From positions 1-47,411 of the forward strand of contig JABVXU010000425.1 of NCBI GenBank assembly GCA_013365365.1: a stretch of DNA of 47,411 nt. The letters are read 5' to 3'. This document shows positions 10,901 to 22,564 of the stretch, in pieces; the stretch's first letter is position 1; every line of letters starts with the position of its first letter. Under the pieces are notes generated by a model. It was not told where the DNA came from, did no database searches, and saw only the letters and a program-made list of their open reading frames with translations. The translations under genes and the position numbers were made by a program. Source of the stretch: Cruorifilaria tuberocauda. Lineage: Eukaryota > Nematoda > Chromadorea > Rhabditida > Onchocercidae.

Positions 10901-12786
10901 TTCCTTACCTATTTCGAGTTCAAAAACGAAAGAAGGAGAGAAAAATAATGAAAATCAAAAGAAAGAAATCAAGTTTTGTTGATCATATCGACTACATTGC
11001 TTTCTCCAAGTGCAACATTTACGATTATCTATGATAAAAAAACAATGAAAATAATAACAGATCAGATAAAAATTTCTATATCAGTTATCTGTTATCGATA
11101 ACTTAAACCTTTCCATCATAGTTCCAATGCTGATGTATAACACGAAAATTATAAAACAAGTTTTAAATGTTGAGAAGAGATGAGGTGCCGCTTGATTCAT
11201 CTTTTTATGTAAAACCGTCGATTTCAATCGAAATTATTCCTATTAAAATTTACACCGATCGCTGAAGAATGGAATAAAATTTGACAACATTCTTTGAATA
11301 AAAACATTTCCTTTAGTTAGTTTACTAATAAACTCGAATTTTGATACGGTAACTTAAAATTCTCTCGGTGATTACCATTCCTGCAAACGATCCATCAATG
11401 AACACTAGCCTTTGTATTGACAAAGTTCGCCGGAATACGAATGGCGGCACTTGCATTTACCATTCTCGTAATCGCCCTGCTTTGAGCATCGTTCATCATC
11501 CGTTTGCTTGTCTTGGACAATGTTTACATCAGCACAAGATCGAAATCCATATGCTTGGCCCCACTCTAAAGCTTGACGTTCAAGTAGAACTATACACGGT
11601 GCACACGGACGTGTGAGGTGAACTGTCGCATGTTGCAGCCTACAATCATGATTTTCTTTGCATCATTTCGTCTCTTACTTATCATCTACTACTGATAAGC
11701 TACCCTAGGAAGCGAAAGGAGAATGTATTAACTTGAGGATGTTTTGCTGAAGGGAAAATAATTCCTCAAATTTTCACTTCACCACACTTTCTGCCTCTCG
11801 TAGACTCGCTTCTTCAATAAGATTTCTAATCGATCATCTTTACTGGCAGTTCTCATCTTGCATGGTTTTATCAATTTCAAAGAAAATTAGAAAATGTAAA
11901 AAAATTAATTTACGACTTAAAAAATGTTCGTCATAGTTGAGATTTAAAAAATGAAGAACAATTGTCCAATTCATCATCGAATTTAATGGAATTTGAAGAA
12001 CGGTTTGCAAATTCTTCCAAATTCCATTATCTGTTTGCTTTGCTTTAATACGAAATTTCCTAAAATAAATAGTATCTAAAGCAGGAAAACGGACGTTTGG
12101 TCCTCGACGCCAACATAGTCGCTGCCTTCTACAGGCGCTAATCGTTCCACAATATCCCCAGCTTCATTTATCACGGATAATCGATATCCTCCCTGTAATA
12201 AAAATTTTCAACTTCTGAAACTGAGTGAAAAGGCGTTCTATAAACTTAGAAATAGAGAAAGATTTGAAAACTTTGCAATTTCAGCTGATCAATCAGCAAT
12301 TTTATAGTAATCATAACATTATCAACTAACTTGATGTGGGTATTGTAGTCGCCATGTGAAATTATATGATTCGCCAACGTATAATTGAGTGTAAAGTGCT
12401 TAAATTGATTTACGAAATTATATCAAAGCTTAAATTTATTAAGAATAAGAGTAATCAATAGAAAGATTTATCATAACGGTTGAAGAAAGAGTTGAGAAGG
12501 ATGTAGAATACACGAGCAAATAAAATCAAAATATCATAAAACTTCCACCGCTCTAAATAGGCCAAAAGCCAATATAAAAGCGTTGATGATATTGATGATA
12601 ACAGTGCTATGCAGTAAAAAGAAATTACTAACGATTGTGAGGCTTAGGTACACCACATGGACTAATCGTTCGAGCTGAATCCAAAAAATCAAGCGGTGGA
12701 AATCGTCCTGAAGGGAACGTCAGCGCCACATGCCCGACTATACTGTGACGTAACAAAGAACAGAATAGTAGCAATAATTGTAACAT
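7908..12786 (-). CDS. Secreted LPMO-like / EGF / EGF / DOMON protein, probable GPI anchor
   Basis: Eleven exons join in phase to 637 residues: 12633-12786, 12331-12398, 12095-12192, 11410-11639, 10308-10427, 9862-10013, 9492-9738, 9181-9313, 9018-9103, 8435-8599, 7908-8368. Residues 1-18 are a signal peptide; the likely cleavage leaves His19 at the mature N-terminus. Residues 19-150 look like a small copper monooxygenase (LPMO/X325-type) domain: mature HVALTFPSGR start, YPHQGGYRLSV holding a candidate second copper His (His73), a C-x2-C pair (119/122) and YGFRSCADV with the axial-aromatic position. Residues 156-183 and 185-222 are EGF-like. Residues about 250-500 are a DOMON domain (WISIGWRP, DCTDIVIG, YTRDRSTP, YHGNKNRG); Met368 and His483 are possible haem ligands. 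A Pro/Ser-rich stalk leads to a hydrophobic tail (FSSFLLLLLSCSYL) typical of GPI signals. Intron 4 needs a GC donor. The start is the first Met after an in-frame stop. Domain family calls are by eye. Confidence 0.85.
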
Positions 12787-14363
12787 AAACTTTCTGCAGC
12801 ATTTCCTTGCAGTATATAAACATTATAAAAAAGAAAAGAAAATAAACGGAGAAAGAAAGATAAGTAAATAAGTGATGGTTGTTTCGATAAGTTAACGCTG
12901 TAAGTCATAAAATGGTAAAAGTGAAAAACTTTTTAAATTCCATCGTCTATCTTCGCTTATTTGTTTGAATAAGATAAGTTAATTCTCACTATATTCCACA
13001 TTAAAGTTACACTCTAGAGATGCTAACTGAGTTCAGAGTTCAGAGTAATAGTCAATAATGAGTGTAATTAGTAATGAATTACTGATTTCAGGTCTTTAAT
13101 TGGAGCCTAACATTCAGTGCCTCTTTAATGTTAGAAAGAAGAATACATTCCCATACAAATGGATACCTCGCACTAATGAATTTCATATCTTGAATGCAAA
13201 TTTGACTTTTAAAGTGTCAATTAATTAACTTTAGAGAGTTCCATTGTGACCGCGGAAGAAAAATTATGAGACAAAAAAGGAGTGAGCTAAAATTGGCCAC
13301 AAAATTCTCATCGATGTTCTGATTGTATCAGTATTGCTATGTTGGAATAATTTGTAGTGGTAATCACGCAAACTGCGTGAAGTAACGTGGAGGTATTTCA
13401 AAAGTTTACAATTAAACTGTTGACAGCTAATTTTAATTATTACAAAACACTGTTTAATTTTTTAAATTTGGAATAAAAGAAAGTATTGGTTTTATAAAAA
13501 TATAATTTGTGATAAAAGTGACAGTAATTACTTCTGGCATCAAGTTACGAGACACTGATGCGTGGTCAAAAATACTGAATATCGTACAATTATCTGGAAA
13601 AGGATGATAACAAAAATGCATAGGCTTTAATAAATTTAGAATTTTACATAGGATATTACTTGTAAGTTAATGAGTTTCGTAAAGTAAACAAATTTTAATT
13701 GCATCGGTACGCTGACAATATGGCTATCTTAATTGTCGGAAGAAAAGGAAGGACGATCTGAGATTTCAAGACTGATATTTTTAAGACTTCACTTCATCCG
13801 AGTACTGATAAAATAATTCTCTACAAAATTTATACCAAAGAATTTGCGGCAAGGATTTGAAAAGAAATAAAAACGCCATGAACAGTTTGCTATGAAACAG
13901 TATAATTTCTGCTTGTATTTTCAGGAAACTATCCACGGCAGCACCTCGCGGCATCGAATCTATTGAACGACACATTGGCAGGCAGATAGTTATGAGGTGT
14001 TCATTGTCTAAAGAAATCTCAGTTCAAAAATAGGCGTTCAAATTTACATAATAGCCAACATGCGGAAGCAGAAAGTGGAGAGATTCCGAGAATAAAATGA
14101 TTGGTAGAGAAGTTTGGAAGTGACAAAATTAAATTGCAAAAGCATTTAAAGTAGGCTGATGATAACGATAATACGAAGCACTATTAATACTTCTTGGCGA
14201 AGCAGCAACAGTTGGTTTTCAGAAGGAACCGGTAAAGTATGAGATAAGATGGAGACATTCGAAGAATTCAAGTTTTTTTGGCAATTATTGAAAAAGTATG
14301 AGAAGAGCGAGAGGAAGGCATTGTTCTGCTATTCTCTGAACGGAAAGGTATGCGTTCATTAAT
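12787..14363. other. Upstream region of the DOMON gene, mostly non-coding
   Basis: This holds the promoter of the minus-strand gene starting at 12786. Two weak coding hints were seen. A minus ORF 13781-13975 (64 codons) overlaps a plus-strand frame with a good TATTTTCAG acceptor at about 13924 reading STAAPRGIESIERHIGRQI; they cannot both be right. A plus ORF from about 14250 is Glu/Lys-rich with a GTATGC donor at 14349. None could be linked into a gene. Confidence 0.35.
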
Positions 14364-14932
14364 TCAACTCTTCTCAAATTCCGCGATATCAATGAGAAGC
14401 TGCTCCACCGAGTCTGCGTCCGTAACAAAGATTGGAAATTTTGAAATCTGAATTCTGAGAAATTTTTAAACTTCGTAATGACTTCCCCTCTCCGTCTCTA
14501 GTACTGTATTTAAAGCGAAAGAGGGAAATGGACAAGTTGAAATTTATGTTTTAAACTTAATGACTGATGAAGAGAGAGAGATATGGACGCCAACTCAAAT
14601 TATAACTATTTTGATCAATTTTATGGAGGTATCATAGAGGAACCGGATTTTTTCAAGAATAATACTTACTATTTTAATTACTCTTGCATTATTTTCATGG
14701 TCAAAGTTTGCATCAGGCTATCAAGTGTCCCATCACTTCAGGTACCGCTGTTCCATTATTTCAGGTATAAAGGTAACTAAGTAAACTATCTCATCTGAAA
14801 GAAATACAGAACATGAAAACGTGATAATTTGTAGACTTCTTTATGTATGAAAGAGACAAAAATAATTCATCACAATTGCATTCCTCTTCGCTCTTAAGAT
14901 AATCTCTTGAAAATTTTCCTCATCCTTAAATC
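14364..14932 (-). CDS. 3' end of an unidentified gene
   Basis: Two minus-strand exons join in phase 0. Exon 14874-14932 (acceptor ATAACCAG, donor GTGATG) reads FKDEENFQEIILRAKRNAI. Terminal exon 14364-14447 (acceptor TTCTCAGAATTCAG) reads FPIFVTDADSVEQLLIDI and ends in TGA. The peptide is amphipathic and helical-looking, and the second exon is much less AT-rich than its surroundings. A possible preceding exon, 15175-15279 (acceptor CCTTTTTCAG), fits the phase but has a weak GTTTAA donor. The rest of the gene, upstream to the right, was not found, and the product is not recognised. Confidence 0.42.
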
Positions 14933-17474
14933 CTGGTTATAAAAAGTCGGCTTTTGATGATTTCAGTGAATATCTTAAGTAAACTCTCTCAAACACACTG
15001 CTTTGAGATATCGTCTTTGGAATTTCAATGGAAAGAAATTTTGGGTTTCTTGAGAAGCAAGGAGTATGAGTTATGGTAACCTCGACGATATAGAAATGAT
15101 AAATGTGAATGACAATTACAAGGTGCTTAACAAAGGAGTCATGCAACATCTCATCTAATCAGTGTGAGTTAAACCAGTGCATGCAACATAAAACTGATTA
15201 AATGCAATTTGATTTTCATTCCTCTTATTCATCCACCAAATTGAAAGTGCACTGAAAACAAGATTTGAGCCAGTAAGTTCTGAAAAAGGCATAAAGACTT
15301 TTAGAAGAACTGTTTCAATTGAAATGAAGGTGAAATTGGCGTATGAGATTAAGTTAATAAACAGGTTGAAGGTAAAACAGAGCAGAAGGGATAGAAATTG
15401 CGACTGATTTAAAAACTGTTTCTGGGATGAGAACAGAGGAAGAATTATAATTAGGTTTGTAAGTGGTGCGGTAAGGAAAAGAAAAATTCTTTTTGAAAAC
15501 TGGGAAAGTGCTCAGGGCATTTTGAAAGGTAGGAACACCTTAGGATGGATGATTGTTGGCTTACTAGTTCATTAAGGTGCAGAGGCAGTTTAGGATGTTC
15601 TGTACCTGCACCTAAACTTCCTATCATTCGTCAGGGAAGATGAAAAATGAAAGTAAATAAATGAGGGGACGAGTTCACGGATATTTGACATCTTTGACGT
15701 TTCATTTGACATCTTCTTCGGAAAACAGGTTCAGAAAGTGTGTTAAATATTGAAAAGTGAAACAAAGGAACTGATATTTTTGCAACCCACATCATATCAT
15801 CGACAACATCATCATCAACTTGCTATCAGTAGTTTTATTATTGTTATTGTAGGATCCTGTGATTCCCGAAAATTCCTGGATACAATTAAAATTTCATCGA
15901 GAATTGTCCAAATCCACAAATCAACAACGTGCAGTGCATAGTTTCTGCTCTATATCTATTACAGTATTTGAAAGATTTCCTAAATCAATGAAGTACTTTT
16001 TAATTTGTATACTCGCTAACAATTCGATAATACGATATTACTTCGAGATCGGATAAAAATTAGCATATTTACCAAAAACAAGTTAGTCTACAGCACGCAT
16101 TTCCATGGTGATAAATAGTTATTTCATTTCTTATCTTTCACTCAACTATCAAAAAACAGAAATTAATGAAGGTAAAAGTTTGGAAGGTTATTCCTTGTTA
16201 CAGATGCCATTTATTTCATACTAACAAGTACATCCAGAAAGAACATTAATCATTGTTACGCAGCTCAGTGTCGCACAGCGTAATCCGTTCCGGTCTCTTG
16301 AGCCAGTTTCATGATAAAAGAAAAAGACGGTTTAAAGAAAGAATCGAAAAATATTGACGACGAAATATAATGGATTATTTTAATTTACTTTCTTTTACAA
16401 TATTTTTAAACCGGATATCGGATAAAATTGAGAAAAAATTCTTGTTTTCGTCGATTCTCAAACTATAAAATTCCCGCTTCCATTGCTTCCATCCAATAAT
16501 GGACAGAAGATTACTTCAAACTTTTATCTTTCATATTTCTACAGCTTTCTAGAAAAGCTTTGAACGCCGAGCTTACTACTGCTAGCTAAAAGATAAAATT
16601 AACTGATCCATTGATAACATTTTAAAATTCGATTTTCAAAGCAAGAACGCTTAGATTTTGGCAGGCCAAGCAAAAACGAAATACCTTGTTCTTTTCTAAG
16701 TATTCTCAGCCAAAACTTCTCTATTCAATCGTCTAATACTACCAGTTTGAATTTCGATTTGAAAGACAAATATGTAAATATATGTTAAGTGAAGGTTGCA
16801 TTTGTCGTGCTAAATCTATTCAATTAAAGGTAGCTAGCTTCTTCCGGAAACCAGCTTTCAGTGTCCCAACTTTGTGATTAGAGCAATTAGAGGTTAAGAT
16901 GAATTTAAGATAATTTCATTCTTTACAAAAGTGTACGAAAGTGATGCCAGTTTTAGTTAAAATCAAATAGGTGGTAATAAATTTCAGTTTAAAAATTTCC
17001 TACGTTATGCCAATACACTGGTAGCAGCATCGAATATTTTCAATTCCCATTGCTGGATGAAAACCGGATTTTGATAAGTTTTATCTGTTAATTTCATCAG
17101 GCAATAATCACAACTTTTACGCGTAGAATATAAATAGAACTGCGATCCGATGCTTGCTTAAAGTTGCTTACCAACCACTATGACTTCTTGAAAATATCAG
17201 AAATTTACAGTTTTAGCTAAATTGAGAGCGTTGCAGTATTATCTGTTTTTGAATTCAGAAAACCTGTAATTTCTTCTCCAAATTTTTTACAGTTATTTTG
17301 CAATAATTTCACCGAGCAGTAAGTGGGACGTCTTCCGTCGTTTAATTATTTTCTCTAATTTATCTGCATTGAAAGTTGTCATGATTTAGTTTTATTTTTA
17401 AAATAAATAATCACAAATACACAAGTGTATCTGGCAGAGTATTACAAAAGTGTAACGAAAAAATGAAAAGTAAG
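14933..17474. other. Long intergenic stretch with a hairpin and one GC-rich patch
   Basis: No complete gene was found. A hairpin lies at 15576-15622 (separate entry). At about 16255-16315 a GC-richer patch reads plausibly in three frames (minus reading KLAQETGTDYAVRH then stop; plus reading QLSVAQRNPFRSLEPVS then stop), so it may be a small exon, but splice signals do not decide between them. Confidence 0.35.
15576..15622. repeat. Inverted repeats forming two alternative hairpins
   Basis: 15583-15594 pairs with 15611-15622 (11 of 12 positions, 16-base loop). The overlapping GGTGCAG at 15576-15582 pairs with CTGCACC at 15606-15612. The two stems share bases and cannot form together. No function is evident. 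Confidence 0.5.
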
Positions 17475-17485
17475 CAAATTTTCAG
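17475..17485 (+). promoter_or_regulatory. Probable spliced-leader acceptor
   Basis: AAATTTTCAG ends at 17485, 13 bases before the ATG at 17499, with no upstream coding exon. This is the usual nematode trans-splice arrangement and supports that start. Confidence 0.5.
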
Positions 17486-17498
17486 TAAGCAAATAGCG

Positions 17499-18449
17499 AT
17501 GTCATTCCGACTGTTGATAACTGGTCAACTCTTGCAATTCTGCTTAGCCAGATATATTACTGATATTTATTGGCCACCAAGCATCTGGTCTGGACACTAT
17601 AATGTAGGTTAACTACTATCAACGATTGTTCATTCCAGCTTTCTCCATTTTTATTACCTTTGTTTCAGATTCAATCGATTCCATCATTCTAGCTTAACTT
17701 CATTACTTTCAAATCAAAAAATTAAAAATTTTCAGTTTCCAGCGACGCAATACTTATTGAAAACACCAGAAAAACCAAAGAATAAACTGTCTTCGACATA
17801 TCGTGCCTTGACTTCAGGAAAAGTTGCACCGGTGGGTGTTGAACCAAGCAGTATAGTTATTGCTAAACAGCTAAATTCACTTCCATCCTTTTATTAGTTT
17901 ATTCTTGCTTTCTGTTAATGGATTTTCCTTTATTAAACCAATTGATAAAACAGTCCTTCAGCCATAATTATATGATGAGGAAGATTCAGATCGCAGATCT
18001 GGTCGAATTTCAAGCATCATCGGTTGAAGCAACACCAATAGCTGTTCCGGAAGTAACTTCATCAGGAGATGCGACCACCGGACCATACGATAACGACAAT
18101 TACATACTGGCAAAAAAGCAGAAAGTGGAAGTATACGGTGATGGTTAGTTAGTTTAAATACTACGAAACATTTTTCTACTCCAATTAAGTTATAACTCGT
18201 TGTTGTTTTAACAGAGCACAAGGACAGGAAGCATACAGAAAGAATACAGTATCATTGATTTATCTTCCGCAACTTCTTGCAGGAAAGAACAACAGCAATG
18301 AAGTTTTCAAGCGTCGCGTGGCAAAAATGGCAGTTCCGCCAAGTAATATACCGCAATCCGGTAATCCGCCCACTAACTATGAAAGCGGAATTGCGGCACA
18401 GAAATCGTACGAGTCAGAGCAATATAGCCTCAAAAAAAAGCAAAGATAA
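17499..18449 (+). CDS. Small secreted basic protein, unknown function
   Basis: Four exons join in phase: 17499-17603, 17736-17831, 17990-18143, 18283-18449, giving 173 residues. The N-terminus (MSFRLLITGQLLQFCLARY) looks like a signal peptide. The mature part is hydrophilic, with no cysteines after the leader, an acidic middle (about 68-110) and a Lys/Arg-rich C-terminal third including KRR and a final KKKQR. Dibasic sites raise the possibility of a processed peptide precursor, but no repeated peptide is seen. An alternative acceptor (TTTTAACAG ending at about 18213) has a better pyrimidine tract and would give a shorter C-terminus ending RIQYH, so two isoforms are possible. It converges tail-to-tail with the gene at 19337-22564. 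No family is recognised. Confidence 0.68.
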
Positions 18450-19336
18450 CGGAATTGAGGATAACTTCTTGAGCCAATCAACTATACCGTGGAGACTAAT
18501 ACTTTCAACTAAAAGTATAAAGTTCCTTAATAATGAAAGACGAACATAATCATATAATTCAAATTCGTTATTTCATTTGTTTACCCAAGTATAACACAAT
18601 AATTCCAATGCTGCAACGTTTTATTTTGTTTCTTTCCGGTTTAACCACAGTAATCAATTCTAACAAGTGATGAAAGTTATCATTCCGTTTATAAGATAAA
18701 TTTTTCAACTGGCCGCTGTAATTACAGACTAAGCGGAATCTGTGAAGTTGGTTGTTGCTGATTAGCAACAATGTTGTTACCACAATCGATGGTGATCCCA
18801 GAACCGGTAGGCTTGTCACAATCTCTAAGCGAAAATAAAGTGCAGATTCCTTCTATACCATTAAACTATTTTTGAAAGAGAGTGGAAATGAAAAATGCTC
18901 GAACAGAAAGTATTCCATGAAAATTTGATAATCTCATAAATTATTCTGCAAACTTAGCATAGAATTTCGAATGTTCAAACGGCTTCCTAAATCACTGGAA
19001 ACAGCAGTATTGGAAGTGAAATGACAGGTTCCAGTGGAACAATGGAAGAAGAAGCATAGGTAAACAGCGAAGGAAGAAAGCAATCTGTGGAATGCTGGAT
19101 TCTCGCAGTCCTGTAACTTCAGGAGCTGCTAATAAACACACTTAATGAGTTGTCCATTCTCTCCTTCAGTAGAATCTTGACATGTTTAATAGCTTTTTCA
19201 ATACTTCCATTAGTGAACCTTCTGTAAACATGACAAAAAGCAGGTGACAAATTTGAAAGGATGAGGAGGAATGAAAGAGAAAGGGAAGGAGAAGAGTGAA
19301 ATTGATGGAAGGAAGGGAGAGGGGGAGGGAATGTCT
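18450..19336. other. Convergent intergenic region
   Basis: This lies between the stops of two convergent genes and should hold both 3' UTRs. The minus ORF 18568-18819 has no splice or start support. Confidence 0.4.
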
Positions 19337-22300
19337 TCAGAACCAGTCGAAATCACCGTCGATCGGGTCGAAATTGTCGAGTAGTCTCGACGGCGGCACC
19401 ATTTGCACTCCATCGATGACCAGCATGCTCTTCCCCTCGTCCTGCATGCGCATAAGTGTTAAATCTTCTGAAAACTGAAACGAGTTAATTGAGGAAAGAA
19501 AACGATTTGAGTTTGTGGAAGGTGATTTCATAGAGAACAATAAAGGACTGGAGTGATGGGATCACCCCAATATCCGTATGTATATCTCAACTGTTGACTC
19601 CGATCGAGTATACGTCTGTAAGGACTTGGGCCAACCAAAGTGCAATAACTGGCAGTTCGATTCGGGATTGTTTCTCGCTCTTCAGCTGTAATTTTCACAT
19701 TATTCAATTCTTTCACAAAGCTTTGCACCGATCATTTCTTCTGTTTAACAGCGATTTGTCTAACTTCCAAAATTACAGTATAAACTTGCGAAATGTCACT
19801 CACTTAAGTAATACCCGAGGTGCAAGCAACTGAAATAGAAATCACTAGAGTTAAATTTGCAGGGATCTGGAAGACCATCTGGTGCGTTACCACATTCGCT
19901 TTGATAGATCTAAATTGTTACTCTTCGTTAATGGAATGAATAACTCAAAGATTCTGAAAACTTGTCACTAATACTTTATTTTGGGATTGCTAATCCGACA
20001 TAATCATCTGTTTTAGTTCCACCGAATAGAATACACTCACAATTTCACGGTTTCTTCTTCAAACTCTGTTTGGAAGATAAAGTTGACCAATCAAAGTTTC
20101 TGATTAACTTGAATAAATGTCTTAGACCGAATAGTGGATATGTTTTCTTGAGAAGCTGAAGGAAAGAGCATACCGCGGCAATGCTTCCGGTCACTCGATA
20201 CTTGATCGTCGAATCATAAAGCGTCATAGCAATGCTCAGATCGAATTCCTCATGTGTTTTCTCCAATAGAATATCTAAAAGCAACTGCTTATCGTCTTGT
20301 TGACAATCCTCTTTACTTGGCTTTGAAAGAAAAATTTACGGTTCTTTTCATCGTATGCACCAAATAATGTAAGAAAGAGTTTTTTCTTTTCGGAGAGTAT
20401 GTCGAAGAAACGGGTTCTGTCGTGATTCAACGTTAACCCCATGAATGAGCGAGGAGAGTGAAGATAGGTTCGATTTCGTTGTCCGTATATTCCAAGCATG
20501 AACCTATGCGGGAGACGGCAGACGGATCATAGTTAGAAGCCTTATTTAAACAGTTGCAAATTGAATAATTAAAAAACTTCAATCATTCTTCTCCTCGTTA
20601 AAACTACCGCATGAAACGCTCACTGCTAATTAAATTAATGGTTTGCTAAATGCGAAAACGTGAAAACCAACGATCCTTGACCAGCAGGGAAATATCGTAA
20701 GGAACAAATGATCGTGTCGTCCTTTTGGAATGATCCTAATGCTCGCATATTTGACATCCATAGATAGCTTCCCCAATTAAAGGGATCCACGTAGGGACTT
20801 TGACGAACAATGATTCTGAAGAGGAGATGGCTAATAAGCGCTCAGTATTCGAATATTTCAAAGTACTTTGAAAAGTACCTTTGCTTCCGTGGATCACATC
20901 CGGAAACGTACGCTGTCGGTTTAGTTAAGTTGAATTTGGTATCCATCAACATTTTATCTTGCCCATTGATGAAATAAAGTCTAAACATAAATTTGTCGTT
21001 CACCACAATTTCATCTCAGTTGTGTCTTCAAATTTTAATGCTAAACCAAGAACACATTCATATTTCTCTTATCAACAGACAAACTTTTTCAGGATATTTT
21101 ACAAAAAAGTATGATAGCAATATTCCAGTTATATATAGAGAATGAATTTGGCGCAGTATGCGTTAAAATTAAGTGGCCATGGCATAAGGTATCATCTTAT
21201 TTAAAAATCCGTGATTAAATTTAGGGAAAGTTACGATTCATCGACCTTCCATTGAAGACAAGATTGGCTTTCCAACTTCCATACAAGATGATAAATGAAA
21301 AACCGTGAGCCATAATTTCGATATCCTCCGAGATGGAATCTTTCATTTTACTGATAAGAGCAAAATAAAAATAGACCAAAAAAGGAATTTACAATCCAAA
21401 AATTTATCGTTATTAGCCTTTATTTACAACTTCTTAAAAGAATCATTTCATTTTAGATTAGTAATGCTAAATGTATTTTATCATATTAGACAACTATTAT
21501 TAGTGTAAAAATCGAACTGATATTTTCCTTTGCCAGTATAAGAAGTTAATTTATACTTATATATATGCTTGTTGACGGTTTACTTACCCATATTTACTAT
21601 TCAAAGATGTAAATACGTTCCGGTCATAATCATATCCAAAATTCAATTTCGCTCCGCTGAAAATTTTTTTACCAATTGGAATGAAATGGATTCCAATAGG
21701 ATTTGTCGGAATGTTTATTTTCTAAGGGGAAATTATAAAATGGAATAGAAAACGCGATAACTTAAAGATAAGAGGAATGAGTTATTATTAGAAGATCTAA
21801 AAATGAGTTCGATATTTCGAGAATTTGCATTGCCTTCCATTTTCGAAACCTTTATTTCGACTGTCGATAATATTTAATTTGATCCTTTCTTGAATGCGCT
21901 CATCTCTTATTCAAATGAAGAATTGGATAAACTACAGCATGCATTTCAAACAGCTGAATTGTTAGGTCAGAAATCGACGAACCTGTTAGTCGTTTCATAA
22001 ATGACGTATGGCGTTGCCGACTCATTATTGTATGTCGTCGAAAATGCAAATCTCAAAAACTTGGTTATGTAGATTCAGTCAATAGTTTTTAAAGTTATTT
22101 GAAAATTTTTATGATTTCGACAAAGAGCTCAAGAATAATTCGTTAATGTTTGAGCATTAAATCAACTGCCAGACTAATAATTAGAAAAAGGTAAAGCAAG
22201 AAATATTATCAGAAATCTTTGCTGTCAAAATTTCTTGGCTTATTGTCGCTGAGACAGCTAATGAGAAATGAAAACAATTGATTTCAGACTTTTTGCATTT

Positions 22301-22564
22301 TTCGTGAAATATAACTTTGACAAAAATCACACTGCTGCGTATCGGATGAGTATAATAATTGGTTGTTGGATCTTCCAAAGGTTCCTTGAAAGAATTTCAT
22401 TTCTACGTTTTCACTTCAAAATCAAAATGAGCAGCTAGGAAATCCGGTCTTGTAAACCTCAGTGGAATCAGTCTAACCTGCTCAATTTTTTTCATGAAAT
22501 GCGACTTTCCAAAATTCGTTTTCAATAATAACAAACTGATAAACCACCGTCTGATATTCATCAT
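19337..22564 (-). CDS. Secreted protein of 418 residues, unrecognised family
   Basis: Ten exons join in phase: 22415-22564, 21588-21721, 21246-21350, 20879-20980, 20672-20815, 20340-20503, 20174-20274, 19804-19909, 19566-19685, 19337-19467. The start MMNIRRWFISLLLLK is a plausible signal peptide, and the ATG lies three bases after a TTTCAAG acceptor, suggesting trans-splicing. The sequence is rich in short beta-like hydrophobic and aromatic segments (IPLRFTRPDF, FVFAF-like FIILYGSWKANL, PTAYVSGCDPRKQR, NWGSYLWMSN, YGQRNRTYLH). A Cys/Pro-rich part (ECGNAPDGLPDPC) lies two thirds along and the C-terminus is acidic (NFDPIDGDFDWF). Several N-x-S/T sites fit an extracellular location. There is no membrane anchor. 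I do not recognise the family; a lectin-like beta fold is only an impression. Nine consistent phase junctions make the gene itself well supported. Intron 1 and the upstream region carry a duplicated sequence. Confidence 0.8.
21883..22015. repeat. Direct repeat, copy 1 (in intron 1)
   Basis: About 133 bases resembling 22789-22927. The last part, GAACCTGTTAGTCGTTTCAT and the following AAATGACGT, is identical in both copies; the rest has scattered substitutions and small indels. Confidence 0.75.

Noticed and set aside
15175..15279. Serpin-like reading (NLVFSALSI) on the minus strand
   Set aside because: Only nine residues resemble serpins, nothing that follows fits that fold, and the donor is weak; kept only as a possible extra exon of the orphan gene.
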